This document shows, one piece after another, positions 30,180 to 42,485 of a DNA stretch of 64,000 bases; the stretch's first letter is position 1, and the number at the start of each line of letters is the position of its first letter. The position numbers were made by a program, and so were the translations under genes. The notes under the pieces were generated by a model. It saw only the letters and a list, made by a program, of their open reading frames with translations, was not told where the DNA came from and searched no databases. Source of the DNA: Ursus arctos (Eukaryota; Chordata; Mammalia; Carnivora; Ursidae); contig NW_026622852.1 of assembly GCF_023065955.2 (NCBI RefSeq), positions 12,354,423 to 12,418,422 on the forward strand, given 5' to 3'.

Positions 30180-30565
30180 GCTCTAGACATGCTGGCTCCT
30201 TGAATATGCCAGGCGACGTCCTACCTCAGGGCCTTTCCTCTTGCTTTTTCTTCCTCCTGGACGCACTGCTCTCAGATGTCTGCATCTCGTGCTCTCTTTT
30301 TTCATCCAGGTCTTTACTCAAGACTCACTTTCCCAGTGAGGTCTGCCCTGACCATCTTTCAGTAACACCCCCCAGCACCAAAGCTTTAGATCCCTCTTGA
30401 TGATTCATGCCTTCTTTTGAATGCTTATTACCCGCACACTGTTTATTTTAGTGACTCATTCTGTGTCTCTTTCTTCTACTACATGAAACCAGAGAGTTTT
30501 ATCTGTTTTGTTCCCTAGCACCAATAGATTTTCAGTAAATATTTATTGAATGACTGAATCAACAA
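30180..30565 (+). mobile_element. L2 3' end, sense
   Basis: 'ctacctcagggcctttcctc', 'tccaggtctttactcaagac', 'cagtgaggtctgccctgacc', 'ttttatctgttttgttcc' and terminal 'agtaaatatttattgaatgactgaatc' follow L2 order to its last base. Confidence 0.88.
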
Positions 30566-31183
30566 GCTATCATAAAATACTCAACATAATGCTGTGCACT
30601 CTATGAACATGGTATGTTCATTTAACAAACTGCTAAGATTAAAGTGTTGACTATTTATTTTAAAAACATAGAAAGATGATAGTAGCTATTGTATTTATAT
30701 GAGCGTTGAGAGATTTTCACAAAAATGCCTTATTAAAATAACCTAAAATAGAATGGTTTCGCATCTATGGTGTACAATTCTAAAACGGAGGACACTTAAA
30801 TGTTTAAAAAATGAAATGGGAAAACTATGTTAAGCTACCAATTATTATTGTAGGTTTTCAGATATGGCACAGAACCAACCGTGTTACCTGAACCATAACC
30901 ATCACCCAGAAGGAAAACCCATGCTGTGAAAGATAGACCCAGCAGCTGCCAGCAAGGGCACTGGGGAACTCACTATGTTTTTAGAGCAATATTTTTGACA
31001 TTAAAGTGACATAATTTAAATTTAAAATAAAAAACAATTAAAATTGAAAGCAAAAATAATATATGAATTTCATCATTAAGAAAACATTGAAATTTAAAAA
31101 AGAACGGCCTGGCTTTAGCATTATTCTTATTAGGCATTGGTATTCTGAACACATAATTTACAAGGACAGTGAAAGCCACTCCT
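30566..31183. other. AT-rich non-coding
   Basis: No element assigned; the strongly AT-rich part 30990-31110 makes the reverse frame 30973-31179. Confidence 0.5.
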
Positions 31184-31199
31184 CTAATTGTGCACTTCT

Positions 31200-31400
31200 T
31201 TTTTTTTTTTTAAAGATTTTATTTATTTATTCGACAGAGATAGAGACAGCCAGCAAGAGAGGGAATACAAGCAGGGAGAGTGGGAGAGGAAGAAGCAGGC
31301 TCATAGCAGAAGAGCCTGATGTGGGGCTCGATCCCATAACGCTGGGATCACACCCCGAGCCGAAGGCAGACGCTCAACCGCTGTGCCACCCAGGCGCCCC
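31200..31400 (-). mobile_element. CAN-SINE, antisense, young
   Basis: Poly-T, 'aaagattttatttatttattcg', body with 'aggctcatagcagaagagcc', 'ggctcgatccca', right end 'tgccacccaggcgcccc'. Perfect 15-16 bp target duplication CTAATTGTGCACTTCT at 31184-31199 and 31400-31415. The frame 31063-31437 spans it. Confidence 0.96.
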
Positions 31401-31894
31401 TAATTGTGCACTTCTAATTGTCCTGTCTTCTGCCTAGAAAATATTATTTTCTCATTTTTATTTCTTTGCTAGCACAACTTTTCCACCTAGGCAAATTATG
31501 GTTTGGTGGGCAGGTTATTATAGCAAGCAGATGGGTCTAGTCTAGGGGGCCATCACCTTGGTGGAGTCACCAGGGACCAGGGTCTGGTCATCAGTCCAAA
31601 AGCAACTATGGTTTTATGATCCAGAATTGATTATTTGAGAGACTGACTATTGATTGACTGAATGAGACTTACCAGCCAAACTGACTTAAATAGATATGAA
31701 TATGGGTATTCACTCATAATAAAGAATGATACTTCATGAGTTCCTGGTGCCATATATATTGGCAAGGAAAGGTCAGGCACTCTCTCCTCCCTATGGGTGA
31801 GCTCTGGGAATGTTAAAACTAGAATCAGAAGGGTTTTTTGGTTGAGTTTTTACATATATAAATTAAGAACAGAAGAATCAAGATGTTTCTAAGG

Positions 31895-31915
31895 GTCACC
31901 TTCAGGGAAGGTGAC
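31895..31915. repeat. perfect 9-bp inverted repeat, 3-base loop
   Basis: Arms GTCACCTTC (31895-31903) and GAAGGTGAC (31907-31915). The arm begins with GTCACCTT, close to a nuclear-receptor half-site. Confidence 0.8.
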
Positions 31916-31930
31916 TTACATCCATCATCT

Positions 31931-31968
31931 TCACTATGGTGATGGTCTCACTTCAGGGACCATAGTGA
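31931..31968. repeat. perfect 10-bp inverted repeat, 18-base spacer
   Basis: Arms TCACTATGGT (31931-31940) and ACCATAGTGA (31959-31968). CTTCAGGGA occurs both in the preceding hairpin and in this spacer. Confidence 0.8.
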
Positions 31969-34282
31969 TTAACCCTACTGGCCATGATTGAGTAGACACG
32001 ACCAACCTCTGGCTCTATGGACTTTTCCTATTTCTGTGCTTCACATCAGTGGTTCATTTTCTCTTTCCTTTTAAGCCTTTCTCTGGACAAGTGAAATACA
32101 ATGGATTGGGCTTGAGTTTGCCAAATTGCAATCACATTCCAGGCCCAAGCTCCTTGAGATGACGACTTCTGGGTCCTCACCAATAGAATTGGATTGCCTC
32201 TAATCTTTTCAGTTCCTAACCTGCAGACACTGCCCAGCAGGAATGCATGTGCTCAGGCAGACGGTGTGCTGCAGGCCACAGCATCTTGCCACTACTTGAT
32301 TTGATCTGACTTCTACGTGCTTTAACCGAAGAATTGCAATGACATCTCGCTGGCCTACCATGCAGGACTTTGTGATATCACTTTATACTACTCTTCTCCC
32401 AAGTGCATTGGAGCTATTTTGAATCATGTCTGGGTTCCCAGGGCCAAGTTAGGTGCAGTGTCATTTGGGGACTATTTTCAGAGGCAATATAGCCAGTCAT
32501 GCAGTGATTTCTTACCTCATAGTATGGGTATCAGCCAAGCTCAGTTCCAGATGGTATTTAAAAGGTAACATTTCGAGCTTTTATCTTTTATAGTTCTTAC
32601 AGGTGAGAGAGCTGGTAAACAGAAGACCTGAGTCTTGCAAGTGGGCAAATTGAATTCAGATTAGTTCGTACTCAGAAATTTATCAGAAACACATTTTTCT
32701 TGCCACCAGAAGAGAGGACAAATGGCAGGAAATGTAAAATTTGTGCATTACCATGCTTCAGCGCATGGCTTACAGAAATGAACCTGTCATTGTATTCAGG
32801 TCCACAGGATTTCTTAGTTAAGACGCAAGCACTCCATGAAAGCTAAAGAAAAGAATAGACAAAATTCAATCTATAAATGTCCTAGATGTAAAGAACTCAA
32901 TTCTTAAACCATCTTTCTATTTTTTTTTCATCTTAAATTTAGAGAAGTAGTAGGAAATCAAGTTATGAATAATAAGCACTTTTGCTTTTCTCAGATTACT
33001 CAGAGGATATCAATTTACCCTGTTTTAAAAAAAAAAAATCTTAATCTCAGAAAAGTAAGACACTGCGTCCAGAAGCCAAGATATTTTCTTGTGATGCCTT
33101 TGATACATGCATTCCTCTTTGAATGAAAGATTCCTTAGATGTCTTCCTACTCCGAGATCTAGTTTCTCATCATCTCACTCACCTCTGTCAGCATGAACTC
33201 TGGAATCAATGTGTTTATTTCGATATCTCTTGTTTCCTGTCATCTGTATTCGGGAGTTTGGGGTTGGAGTCACCTGGTACCTGTACTGATTACAACCACA
33301 TCACTTGCGAACAAAATAACCTCCTTTTGGTGTATATTAGTCCCAAGATCACGGATTTCTTTCCTTTTGCTAGTTTCTTTCTTTTGATTTAATTATCAGT
33401 TTTGACTCACAAAATTACAGTAGCTCCGCAAAAATACATGTGATGAGATTTCAGAAGTGCTCTTTTATGTCATTTGGTAAGATATTAGTCATTTAAAAAT
33501 ATTTCAGGGAAGAAAGAGGAGGGGACATTGGCAAGAACACTGTGACACATAGGTGAAGCATTCCTGTCCTCTCTGGGCTGACAATGCCTCCATTCATTTC
33601 TCTAGGCCCTGGGGAATGTGCTCTTCCTTTCTTCTAGCAGTGTGGGTTGGCCAGAGAGAAAGAGGAAGAGTGAAAGGCAGGAGAGTCCTCTGTAAATCAC
33701 CACATACCTTTTCAGCTGACAGACCGACTCATTGTCAGTGTGTATTTTCAAATGAGGAAAGCCGAAATACATTCTTTTTCATAGCACATGGTGATTCCTT
33801 TCCTAGTAAGATCTTTTGTCTGTTCTTGACATTGGAACGCAAGGCAATTGAGTGACAGTTCACTGGATATTTTCTCACGTTCTTTTTCTGCTATGGTATA
33901 TAAAATTGAGTATCGAGGTCCTTCAAAAATGAACATATATCCTTCAATAAGCTAAACTTTCAGGAGTATTTAAAATTTCATAGGACCCTATAGTGAGAAG
34001 AATATCCACCTACAAAATGGTGTTTCTTATAGTTCTGAGATTCTGTATAAGGCATTGTATATATCCTATTCTGTCTATATCATCACATAGATATAAGAGA
34101 GAAAGAAAACCAGATCTATGTTAAAATGTTTTCAGTCAACATTTATATAACAATGATAAATAATCCCTTCTCGTACTATGGAAAATATTCTATAGAATGA
34201 GGTAATGTGATGTGATATCATGCCAAATACAGTTTTTGGACTCTTGTTTTACAGTTATTTATATAAATATCATCTCTCTAGC

Positions 34283-34378
34283 TATATTATAAATTCCTTG
34301 AGGAAAAGGGTCATCACTGTTGTATACTTCAAAGAATTTAGCATAGGGTCTCTATGTCGTAAGTGCTTGATAAACTCA
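34283..34378 (+). mobile_element. L2 3' terminus, sense
   Basis: 'aaattccttgaggaaaagggtcatcactg', 'aatttagcatagggtctc' and 'taagtgcttgataaactc' match the L2 end in order. Confidence 0.6.
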
Positions 34379-36141
34379 TACCAAACGAAGAAATAATATT
34401 GTAGGGTCTTTTTGTGTGGATTTCTTTAGACCTCTCTAGGTTCTTCAAATAAACTTGAAACTTGGAATCCTGTAAAAGGACATAAAACATCAAATAAAAA
34501 TAACTGACAAACGCCAGTGAAAAAACAAAAACAGAAGGAGAATATATAACGGTTTTCTAAGAACAAATAACGTGCTCTCGTTATTGATAACTTGGCAATA
34601 ATTTTCCTTTAAAACATAGAAATAATTAGAGCACGATCATCTTGCTCACTAGTTGGTTTTATAAAAATGTCTCTTTTCATTTTATAACTAACCTACTTGA
34701 AGAAGGTGGTGAAGCATAGCGGGCCATTTTCTTAGAAGAGTATGGACAAGCCCCTTGCAGTTTTGTTTGGGTGCTGTTCAAGGCCAAACGCTAAACCTTT
34801 CCGAGAACTTGAAACAAATGGGAAGTGCTACCACAAACCAAAGTGGAGAAACTCGGAGGAGAGATTGTTTCCGCTTCCTCTTTTCTTTTTTTATTTGTGT
34901 CTCCCAGCTGCTTATTTACAAGTATCCTACTTTCTCACGGATGTACTGCTGGCTCTGCACGGTGAATCTCAGGGACAAGGATTTTGGAACAGCAGCTTTT
35001 GGGAGGTTTATATTTTGACACTGTCTGTACTAGACTCTTCCCCATAAGAAGCCAAAAGGACTTCCAGTGGAACGATTAAACTGGAATATTAACTTCCACA
35101 AAGACGGAATTATCTTATTATCCTTTCCTAGAGCCAGGAAACCTTTGTTGGGGAGCTGACTCCCTGATAAAGTCTTTATTGGGTGACAATTGAATGGAAT
35201 GAATGCCAGCTGAGAAATATGAGTATTAATCTAAGGATGATTGACTCCTAGGTAAGCCTTATTAATATTTCTATCATAATCCAGTTGACATATTGCCTTA
35301 TTGGGCCTTTTATTAAAAAATGCAAGATTATTTAGACATAATGCCCTAAACCATATATACTGTTTCGAGGTGCGGTAGGGACAGGTAGGTGACCATCAGA
35401 AGTTCACGTTTCCCTTCCACAATGTTGAGTTGTCATGGGGAAGTAAGTGTCTAGTGAGGCGCCACATTCTCCAGGCTCTAAAGGTATCTAATTAGGACAC
35501 TGACTGGTTAATGAAAAGGAAAAATGAGCGGAAGTGGTGCATGTCCTTCTGGGAAGTACTGAAGAGGCAGATGTACCTTCCCTATGGTCTCTTTCCCTGC
35601 TCTTCCGAATGAGGAGATCTCCAAGACCCTAGAAAGGGGTGTGACTACAAGACGGAAAGACTCCGAGTTTCAGAATGACTCTGGTAGGGAAGTGGAAGGC
35701 CCCCCAACTGGGAACATCTGTAGTAGTCCGTCTCATGAACAGGATATAAATGTCTATTGTGTTAGTGGAATTTGGGGAGTTTATCTCTTCCAGCACCTAG
35801 CATCACTTTAACAAATATAGGAGGTAAATACAGATGTACCAAATAGAGGTCATTGTAAAATGGCAGATTTGTCCCGATTCTCTCTTGATGCTAAATGTTT
35901 AGAATTCATATAAGTGAAAGCATCTTTTGGGGGTCATATTAAAACGGCAGGATTTGTAGGTGTAGAAGGCACATGCACTCCCTGAATGCTGACCCATTCC
36001 TCTCCGCCTTTTCCTGGTGGTCGTGAAGGCCATCCTTAATGCTCATGTCTCTTTAATCTACCCGTCCCTCTCCTACCCATTTTCCCACCCAGTTCCCATC
36101 TCGTCCATGAAGCTTTCCCTTCTCACTAAAGGGCTCATTTC
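34379..36141. other. non-coding, no recognised element
   Basis: About 1.8 kb. Two overlapping frames at 34742-35047 and 34755-35018 (101 and 87 codons) and one at 35584-35811 show no domain I know. No repeat family assigned. Confidence 0.4.
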
Positions 36142-36162
36142 TTTTTTTTTTTTTTTTTTTTT
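36142..36162 (+). repeat. poly-T run
   Basis: 21 consecutive T. It could be the reversed poly-A tail of a retroposed sequence to its right, but I find no reversed poly-A signal just after it and no matching target duplication. Confidence 0.95.
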
Positions 36163-38384
36163 GAGCTCAAAGCAATTAAAATCTGTACAAATTTTTGTAG
36201 TACGTCATATGCTTCCCAGTGAGAGCGCTCGCATTATGGTATTATTTTCAATGAGTAAAGGCATCATTTGTCTAAATTGTAAAATAATGGAGGGACAGAG
36301 AAGTTTTTTTAAGGAAATGGGATTAGGATACTGGAAATAGACACACTTATCCTTTTGTCTATACCAAGATGATTATGGAGGGTGGGGGTGAGGACAAAAG
36401 GTTCCAAGACATATACCTAACTGTGGTATTGACCTCTACAGTGGAATACTTTTAGTATTATATACCAGAAAGGATATAGCAGCCACTGAGCCTTTTACTT
36501 TCTCACAAAAATTAAGACATCTATTAATAAGCAAAGAAGTGGAAAATTGGTCGGGAGTAATGCCAGCATCTTTACTAATTTTGGCTATTACAGGCCTTCT
36601 GGTTACAGTCATCCTCCAAATTTAAGAATGTATTTCTAGCTGATTTAGTCCTTGGCATCATTCTTACTCTACCAGTGAGGGAGTCAATGGCAGCACCATT
36701 AAGATTGCAGGTTTTATATGTTGAACCCACCTGAAAGTTAAAACCAGATTCATTCCACCCGTGGTGCCAGCCACGTGGTAAACTCCATCCAGTTCCTTGG
36801 ATGGGACATCGATTTCAATGGACAAAATGTAACGTGAAGGCTCCACAGCCTGTTACCCAATTCTGAGTGATCAGTCCTCCACAGTTGAGTATCGAATTTC
36901 TACATCTTAATCATTGTCAACTGTGCAGAAAGACCCTTCGAGATTTTTATATGCACTAAATCCAGGAAATTCTCAGGTATGCTTCTCTTAACAATGTAAG
37001 TCATGCCCCTTGTGTGCTCACAAATCATAATTTGAAAGAGCTGTTTAACATTAAGGCTTAAATAATTTGGAGGGTGGGTCCAAGATGAAGCCACAGAAGA
37101 GAAACCCTGAATGGAGAGTTTCAGGTATCTCACACTTGCATTGCAAAAGTAAAAACTACAAATTCTCTTGCAAGCAGTTCAGTCCAATTATTCCAAGTGG
37201 TAATGGAAAAGCTTGAATCATTAACCCAATCTCTAGACATGGTTTATTTGAGACATTTTAAAAAATAGTACATGATATCTAGTGTTCCTTCCTCTCACAC
37301 ATTAAGCTTCAGATTAACATATGGTAATAATGCAGCATTGTTTGGTTGGCCAATTCTTCATACAGCATGAAATATAGAGTACAAAAGCACACATGTGCAA
37401 ACTGAGTTAATATTTCTTTCCTCGAAATAGGCAACAGTTATTCATCTAGATTCTTTTCAATTATAGAAATTGATGATATCTTCATGGAAGGAACTAGTAG
37501 TTTACCAAGAATTCTGCAATGTTTGAATTATTTCATAAGACAACAGAAATGGGTGAAATGAAAAGCAAGCTTGCACTTGATGCAAAAAAAACCAACGATT
37601 ATACCAATGTTGGCAGAAAAAAAAAGTCTGAAAAATTTCAGCACCAAGGTTAATTTTTATTAGATAGTGAGTGCATAAAAACAGAGTTTGGAAAAGACGT
37701 GATTTTCAGCCACTTTTCTAGTATAATTCTGCAAAACGACAAAAATGAAAAGGAGTTGAATTGTTGCAAAGGAAGGAGACTATCATAAAGATAGTAAGTA
37801 GATTTACCTGTCATTTATTATATCATTCCTGTTTGCAGCCCTACATTTGAGATTGTGTCAGCACTTCCATTGTAAGCCTGTACTTAGAGGAATTTGGAAT
37901 TTGGCCAACAAAAGATCATTCTGGACTAAAAGTTGGCACAGAAAGTTTCCTCCCATGAGCAAAAGTTGTTTTCATTATTTCTTCTTCATCGCCGTCTTCT
38001 TTTTTTTCCCTCCCTTTACAAAATTCCATAAAACTTCATCTGGTTGCTTTTAAACTTGGATATCTGAAGTAAAAGTTAAGTATAAGAGAGCCAACCCAGT
38101 GGTTTGAAGACAATACATCTTTTGTCCATCTGGGCAGAATTTGTATTTGGTATTTTACATGAAGGAACCGATACTATTCAGTTGGGAGTATTTAGAGAAA
38201 GAGTAAAAACTAATTTCAAAAGACCTCTTAGTCATAGCCTCTAACAATGAAGTTAAAAGCGGTGAAATGAGGGCAAGAGAGAGCTTAACCACTTACTTCC
38301 ATTATTGTGCACATTACTTTATAGCTATTTATAAAAGCACTTCTTCATGGCCCTCTGGCATCATTTCATACCCATCTATTTTAC
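36163..38384. other. non-coding, low repeat content, broken reverse frames
   Basis: Reverse-strand frames at 36664-36846 and 36900-37133 look somewhat protein-like (one runs 'DVPSKELDGVYHVAGTTGG') but are short, broken and unrecognised. Together with the poly-T at 36142 they could be a decayed retropseudogene; support is weak. The rest is AT-rich without an assigned family. Confidence 0.35.
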
Positions 38385-40209
38385 AGGTTTTATTGATGTA
38401 TAATTTACATACAAATAAAATGGACCCATTTTAAGTATATCCTTCTATGAGTTTGGGTCAATGTATGCGGTCTTCTAACTACCCCTAAGCCACAGTCAAG
38501 TTTCCGAACAATTTCATCACCATGAAAAGGGCTCTCAGTCCATTTGCAGTTGTTTTTCACACCCCAGGCCTACCCCAGCCCTAAGCAACTACTGCACTTC
38601 TTTCTGTTGCTACAGATTTGTCCTTTATAGAATTTTAAGGAAGTAGAACCAGACGATATATGATTTCTTGTGCCTCTGACTTCTTTCACGTAGCATGATG
38701 TTTTTGAAGGCCACCTGTGTTCTTGTATGTATCGGTAGTCCATTCCTTTTTTACTGCAGAGTAGTATTCCATCGTAGGAGTGTATCAGAATTTGTTAATC
38801 CATTTATAAGTCATGGGCATTTGAAGCCGGTTCCAGTTTGAGACTATTCCTAATAAAACTATATCTGTTCGTATCCAGGTCCTTAGGCGGGCGTGTTTTC
38901 ATTTCTCTTGTATACATACATAGGAGGAGGATTGGGGGAGTCTCAAGACCCACAAATTTTGAGTTGATGTCTTATTTTCTGTCAATTTAATATATTTTAT
39001 TATTTATTCTTTCACCCGTGTGTTATTTTGAATTGTGACACTAGATGGACATTTCTTAAATTTATTTCTGTCATTGACTTCTAATTAAATTCTGTGGTTG
39101 TTAACGTTATTCTCAACTCTTTTAAATATACTCAGGCTTATTTTCTGACCCAGTGCACGGTCTATGCTGGTGAATGTGCCATGTGCCCTTGACAAGGACA
39201 TCTATTTGTTATCACCTGGAATTCTCTATAGATGTCAGGTCAGGTGCTTTATGAGTTTTAAAAATTTCTGTAGTTTTCCTGACTTTCTATCTTCTTGTCC
39301 TAATAATTGCTTATAGAGAATTTAAATCTTCATCTATAATTATTGACTTGTCTACTTTTGTTTTCAAATTCTGATTTTGGCCTTAGTTGCTTTGGAGTTC
39401 TAGTGTTAGGTACATAGGTGCATATACATGTATTATTGGTATATCTCTGGTTGGTTCTTTTATCTTTAAAAAATATTCCTCTTTTTCTCTAGCAGTATTT
39501 TTGTATTAATGCCTGTTTTGTGTGATACCAATATAGCTTCTCCAGCTATCTTGTGCTTATCATTTACATGGTATATTTTTCCATCTTTTTACTTAAAACG
39601 TATCTTTTTAAATATTTATAGTACATCTTTTGTAGGCAAAATACATACTTAGATCTTGGGGGGGTTGTTTTTTTTTTTTTAGATCTTGCTTTTTAAAAAT
39701 CTAGCCTGACAATCTCTACTTTTTGGTTGGAGTGTTTACTCAATTCCCATTTTAATGTTGTTATTGGTATGATTAGAGTTAAGAATGTCACTTTGCTATT
39801 CTTGTTGTCCCTCTGTCCCTCCTTTATGTCACTGTTTTGTATTATACAAATTTTTTGAGTATGCTATTTTAACTATATTTCTTTGATTTTGTTTGTATGG
39901 TTGCTCTAGGAATTTAAGTTAACATCCTGTGCTTCTCATAATCTGCCTGAGGTTAACTGACTTCCGTTAAAATATAGGAACTATTTCTCAGTATAGCTCT
40001 TTCCCTCAGTTTGTGTTTTTTGTCATTTTTTACGTCTATATTAGGTGTAAGAAATACATATAATGTATGTAAAATGTACTAATAAATCCCATTACAGTGT
40101 TACAGTTAGGTTAAACAGAAACCTATCTTTTAAAGTAATTGAAAGAAGCAGATATTATATATACACGCACACATACACGTATATACATACGTACCGTCAC
40201 GAGCGCGCG

Positions 40210-40246
<37 letters not shown>

Positions 40247-41434
40247 CATTTCTGGTGCTCTTTGTTCTTACCACTGAATCTAAGTTACAATCTGTTGTCA
40301 TTTCCTTCCATTTTGAGAGATCTCTTCAACGTCTCTTGTAGCATAGATCTGCTAGTAACAAGTTCACTTAATCTCAAAATGTTTACACTTCACCTTCCAC
40401 TTTCTAGAATAGATTCAGGGAATATAGAATTCCTGGTTGTTAGTTGTTTTATTTTTAAGCACTTGGAATGCATAAAACCAGTGTCTTTGGCCTCGCATCT
40501 GATGAAAAGTGAGCTGTTAGTTTTGTCCTTGTTTCTTGTATATGATATGTTGTTCTTCCCTTGATGCTCTCAAGAACCATTACATAATTTTTACTTTCAG
40601 TGTTTTAACTGAGATATCAAATTGTGTTTTTCTTTGATATGTCCCCCTTGGGGTCTGTTGAGCATCTTAGATAATATTAATTAACCTAGCCAGTTAATTA
40701 ATATTAGTTAATTTCATTGGTTAATTTTTCATTAGTTACATTAGTTAATATTTTATAATAAATTTGGTAAGTTTTAGACATTATTTCTTCAAATATTGTT
40801 TTGCCCCTTTTTATATCTCTTCTCCTTTTGAGATTCCAATGACGTGTCTTGAGATGCCTCAGGGCCATGTTCATTTTTCTTTAATATTTTTTCTTTGTGT
40901 TTTTCAAGTTGAATATTTAGATGTTGCTTTATCTTCAAGTTTCCTGGTTCTTATTTCTTCTTAAATCTGTTGTTGAGCCCTTTTAGGTTCAAATTTATGG
41001 TTTCTGTTAGATTATTTTTATAATTTCTACTCCTTTGTTGGCCTTATCTGTCTTTACTTAGTAATAGTATATTTTTTCTTTAAGTATTTAAGCATATTTT
41101 TCTTTACATCTTTGAACATATTTATAATAGCTGCTTTAAAGTTTTTGCTAAATGCAACATATGGGCCAGCTTGGAGTGCATTGCTATTGAATATATTTTT
41201 TTCAATGAGTATGATCTCTCTTTATGTTTTCTTCAAATATCTAGTAATTTTTGGTTGAAATGTGGAAATTGTAGATAATATGCTGCAGCAATTCTGAAAT
41301 CTATTTTATATTAGGAGGCTGGTAGTGGTGGCAGTTTTCCTTTGTTTTGTAGGTAAGTAAATTTCCTATATTGAAATGTGTCTGAAATGAAATCTCTTCT
41401 CCCTCATAATATGCAGCTGCTGCTCTCTCTGTTC
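38385..41434 (-). mobile_element. long L1 remnant, antisense (about 3 kb, rearranged)
   Basis: 38385-38930 is a reversed L1 3' UTR/ORF2 end ('attgatgtataatttacata', 'gcatgatgtttttgaaggcc', 'agtattccatcg', 'agtcatgggcatttg'). 38940-39800 follows the reversed L1 internal region ('gtctatgctggtgaatgtgcc', 'gatgtcaggtcaggtgc', 'ataccaatatagcttctcc', 'catcttttgtaggc'). 40250-40560 continues with 'tcttgtagcatagatctgctag' and similar. Parts between are missing, so it is one deleted copy or two adjacent ones. A microsatellite has grown inside it. All frames are broken. Confidence 0.7.
40203..40248 (+). repeat. (GC/AC)n alternating purine-pyrimidine tract
   Basis: 46 bases alternate purine and pyrimidine without a break: GC-rich units with six internal CpG, then about 15 AC units. 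It follows an imperfect (ACAT)n run from about 40160. Strong Z-DNA potential. The frames 40063-40341 and 40139-40564 are generated by it. Confidence 0.97.
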
Positions 41435-41451
41435 TTTTTTTTTTTTTTTTT
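41435..41451 (+). repeat. poly-T run
   Basis: 17 consecutive T at the right edge of recognisable L1 sequence. Confidence 0.95.
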
Positions 41452-42139
41452 AAGGATGACTTCCTAAGCTTCTTCCTTGCATCTATGTAATTTAGTGGCC
41501 CGCCAACCAAAAATTGGACATAGGGTATGCTCACACAGTCAAGTCAGTAAAGTTACCATTCTTGTTATTAATCTGTGTGTGGGTTCAGAGTACACTCAAT
41601 GGCACAACATATTCTTATGTGTCCCCAGGCTTTTAATTTTTGTCAGGCACAATTGGGTTAGCAGTCAGCCAGCATATATGGAGAATTTATTATCACAGCA
41701 CTTCTGTAACTCTCACACTTCTAAAATCCTCTCTCCTTATATTTCTAGCTGCTCTGCCACTTGCCCCAAGTCAACTTCATCATCATCAACTGATAAAGCT
41801 CTTGGTTTTTGCTGCTCAAGCTTGAAGGGGATGGGAACACACTCACATAAGAAGGCTATAAAATCACAGTTCTTAATGAAATACGGTAGCGGTTTTTCAT
41901 GAATAAACACTTACTAAACGGTTGCCAGCTTAGACTATTCCCAATCCCTAAAATGGCTGTTTTGCATAATTTCGTATAGTTTTATACTTATTTTCCATTG
42001 AGAGAAATTGCTCAGATTCTTTGCAGTGTCCATTCCCAGAGTCTGGACCTAGATCTATTTTAAAACATGAAGTAAATTAAAGTAAGCTTATCCTTTCCTT
42101 GATATTCTTAGATAATCATTAGACGCATACCTACTGTGG
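41452..42139. other. non-coding, unassigned
   Basis: A 141-codon frame (41477-41902) is rich in Ser, Leu and His and matches nothing I know. This may be a continuation of the antisense L1, but I cannot align it. Confidence 0.35.
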
Positions 42140-42485
42140 GTGAGAACGTGGGCAAAATAGTTATTATTGTACATAACTTTGACAAACTTTAAATTGTAAA
42201 TCCCTTCGTCCTAGCTATTCTACTACTCTGCTTCCAGTAATTCTCCTAAAGAATAATTAGAAGCATGACCAAAATTACAAGTACAGACATACTCATTGAA
42301 GTAGTATTTATAACAGTGGAAAATGGGAAGAAAACCAAATGCCCAACAATAAGGTTTTAGCATATCTATAAAACGAAATACCACGCTTCCAGTATACGTA
42401 ATGGTATAGGGCAGTAGATGTGTGTTTATTACTGTGTGAGCAAAGCAGGGCACAAAGCAATATAGCAATATAGTTCCACCACTCT
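42140..42485 (+). mobile_element. old L1 ORF2 3' end, sense
   Basis: 'ccagtaattctcctaaagaataattagaag', 'gtacagacatactcattgaagtagtatttataacagtgg' and 'aaatgcccaacaataaggtttt' follow the L1M ORF2 terminal region. Confidence 0.7.

Larger units (their letters stand above)
31416..34282. other. 2.9 kb non-coding with few recognisable repeats
   Basis: No SINE, LINE, LTR or microsatellite that I can name, and no frame with a recognisable product (33123-33392 and 33553-33855 are the longest). Two perfect hairpins occur at 31895-31968. The low density of mobile elements contrasts with the flanks. Confidence 0.45.

Noticed and set aside
31063..31437. 124-codon forward frame
   Set aside because: Covers the antisense SINE and its target duplications.
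40063..40564. Two forward frames with Thr-His runs (92 and 141 codons)
   Set aside because: Products of the alternating AC tract within antisense L1 sequence.
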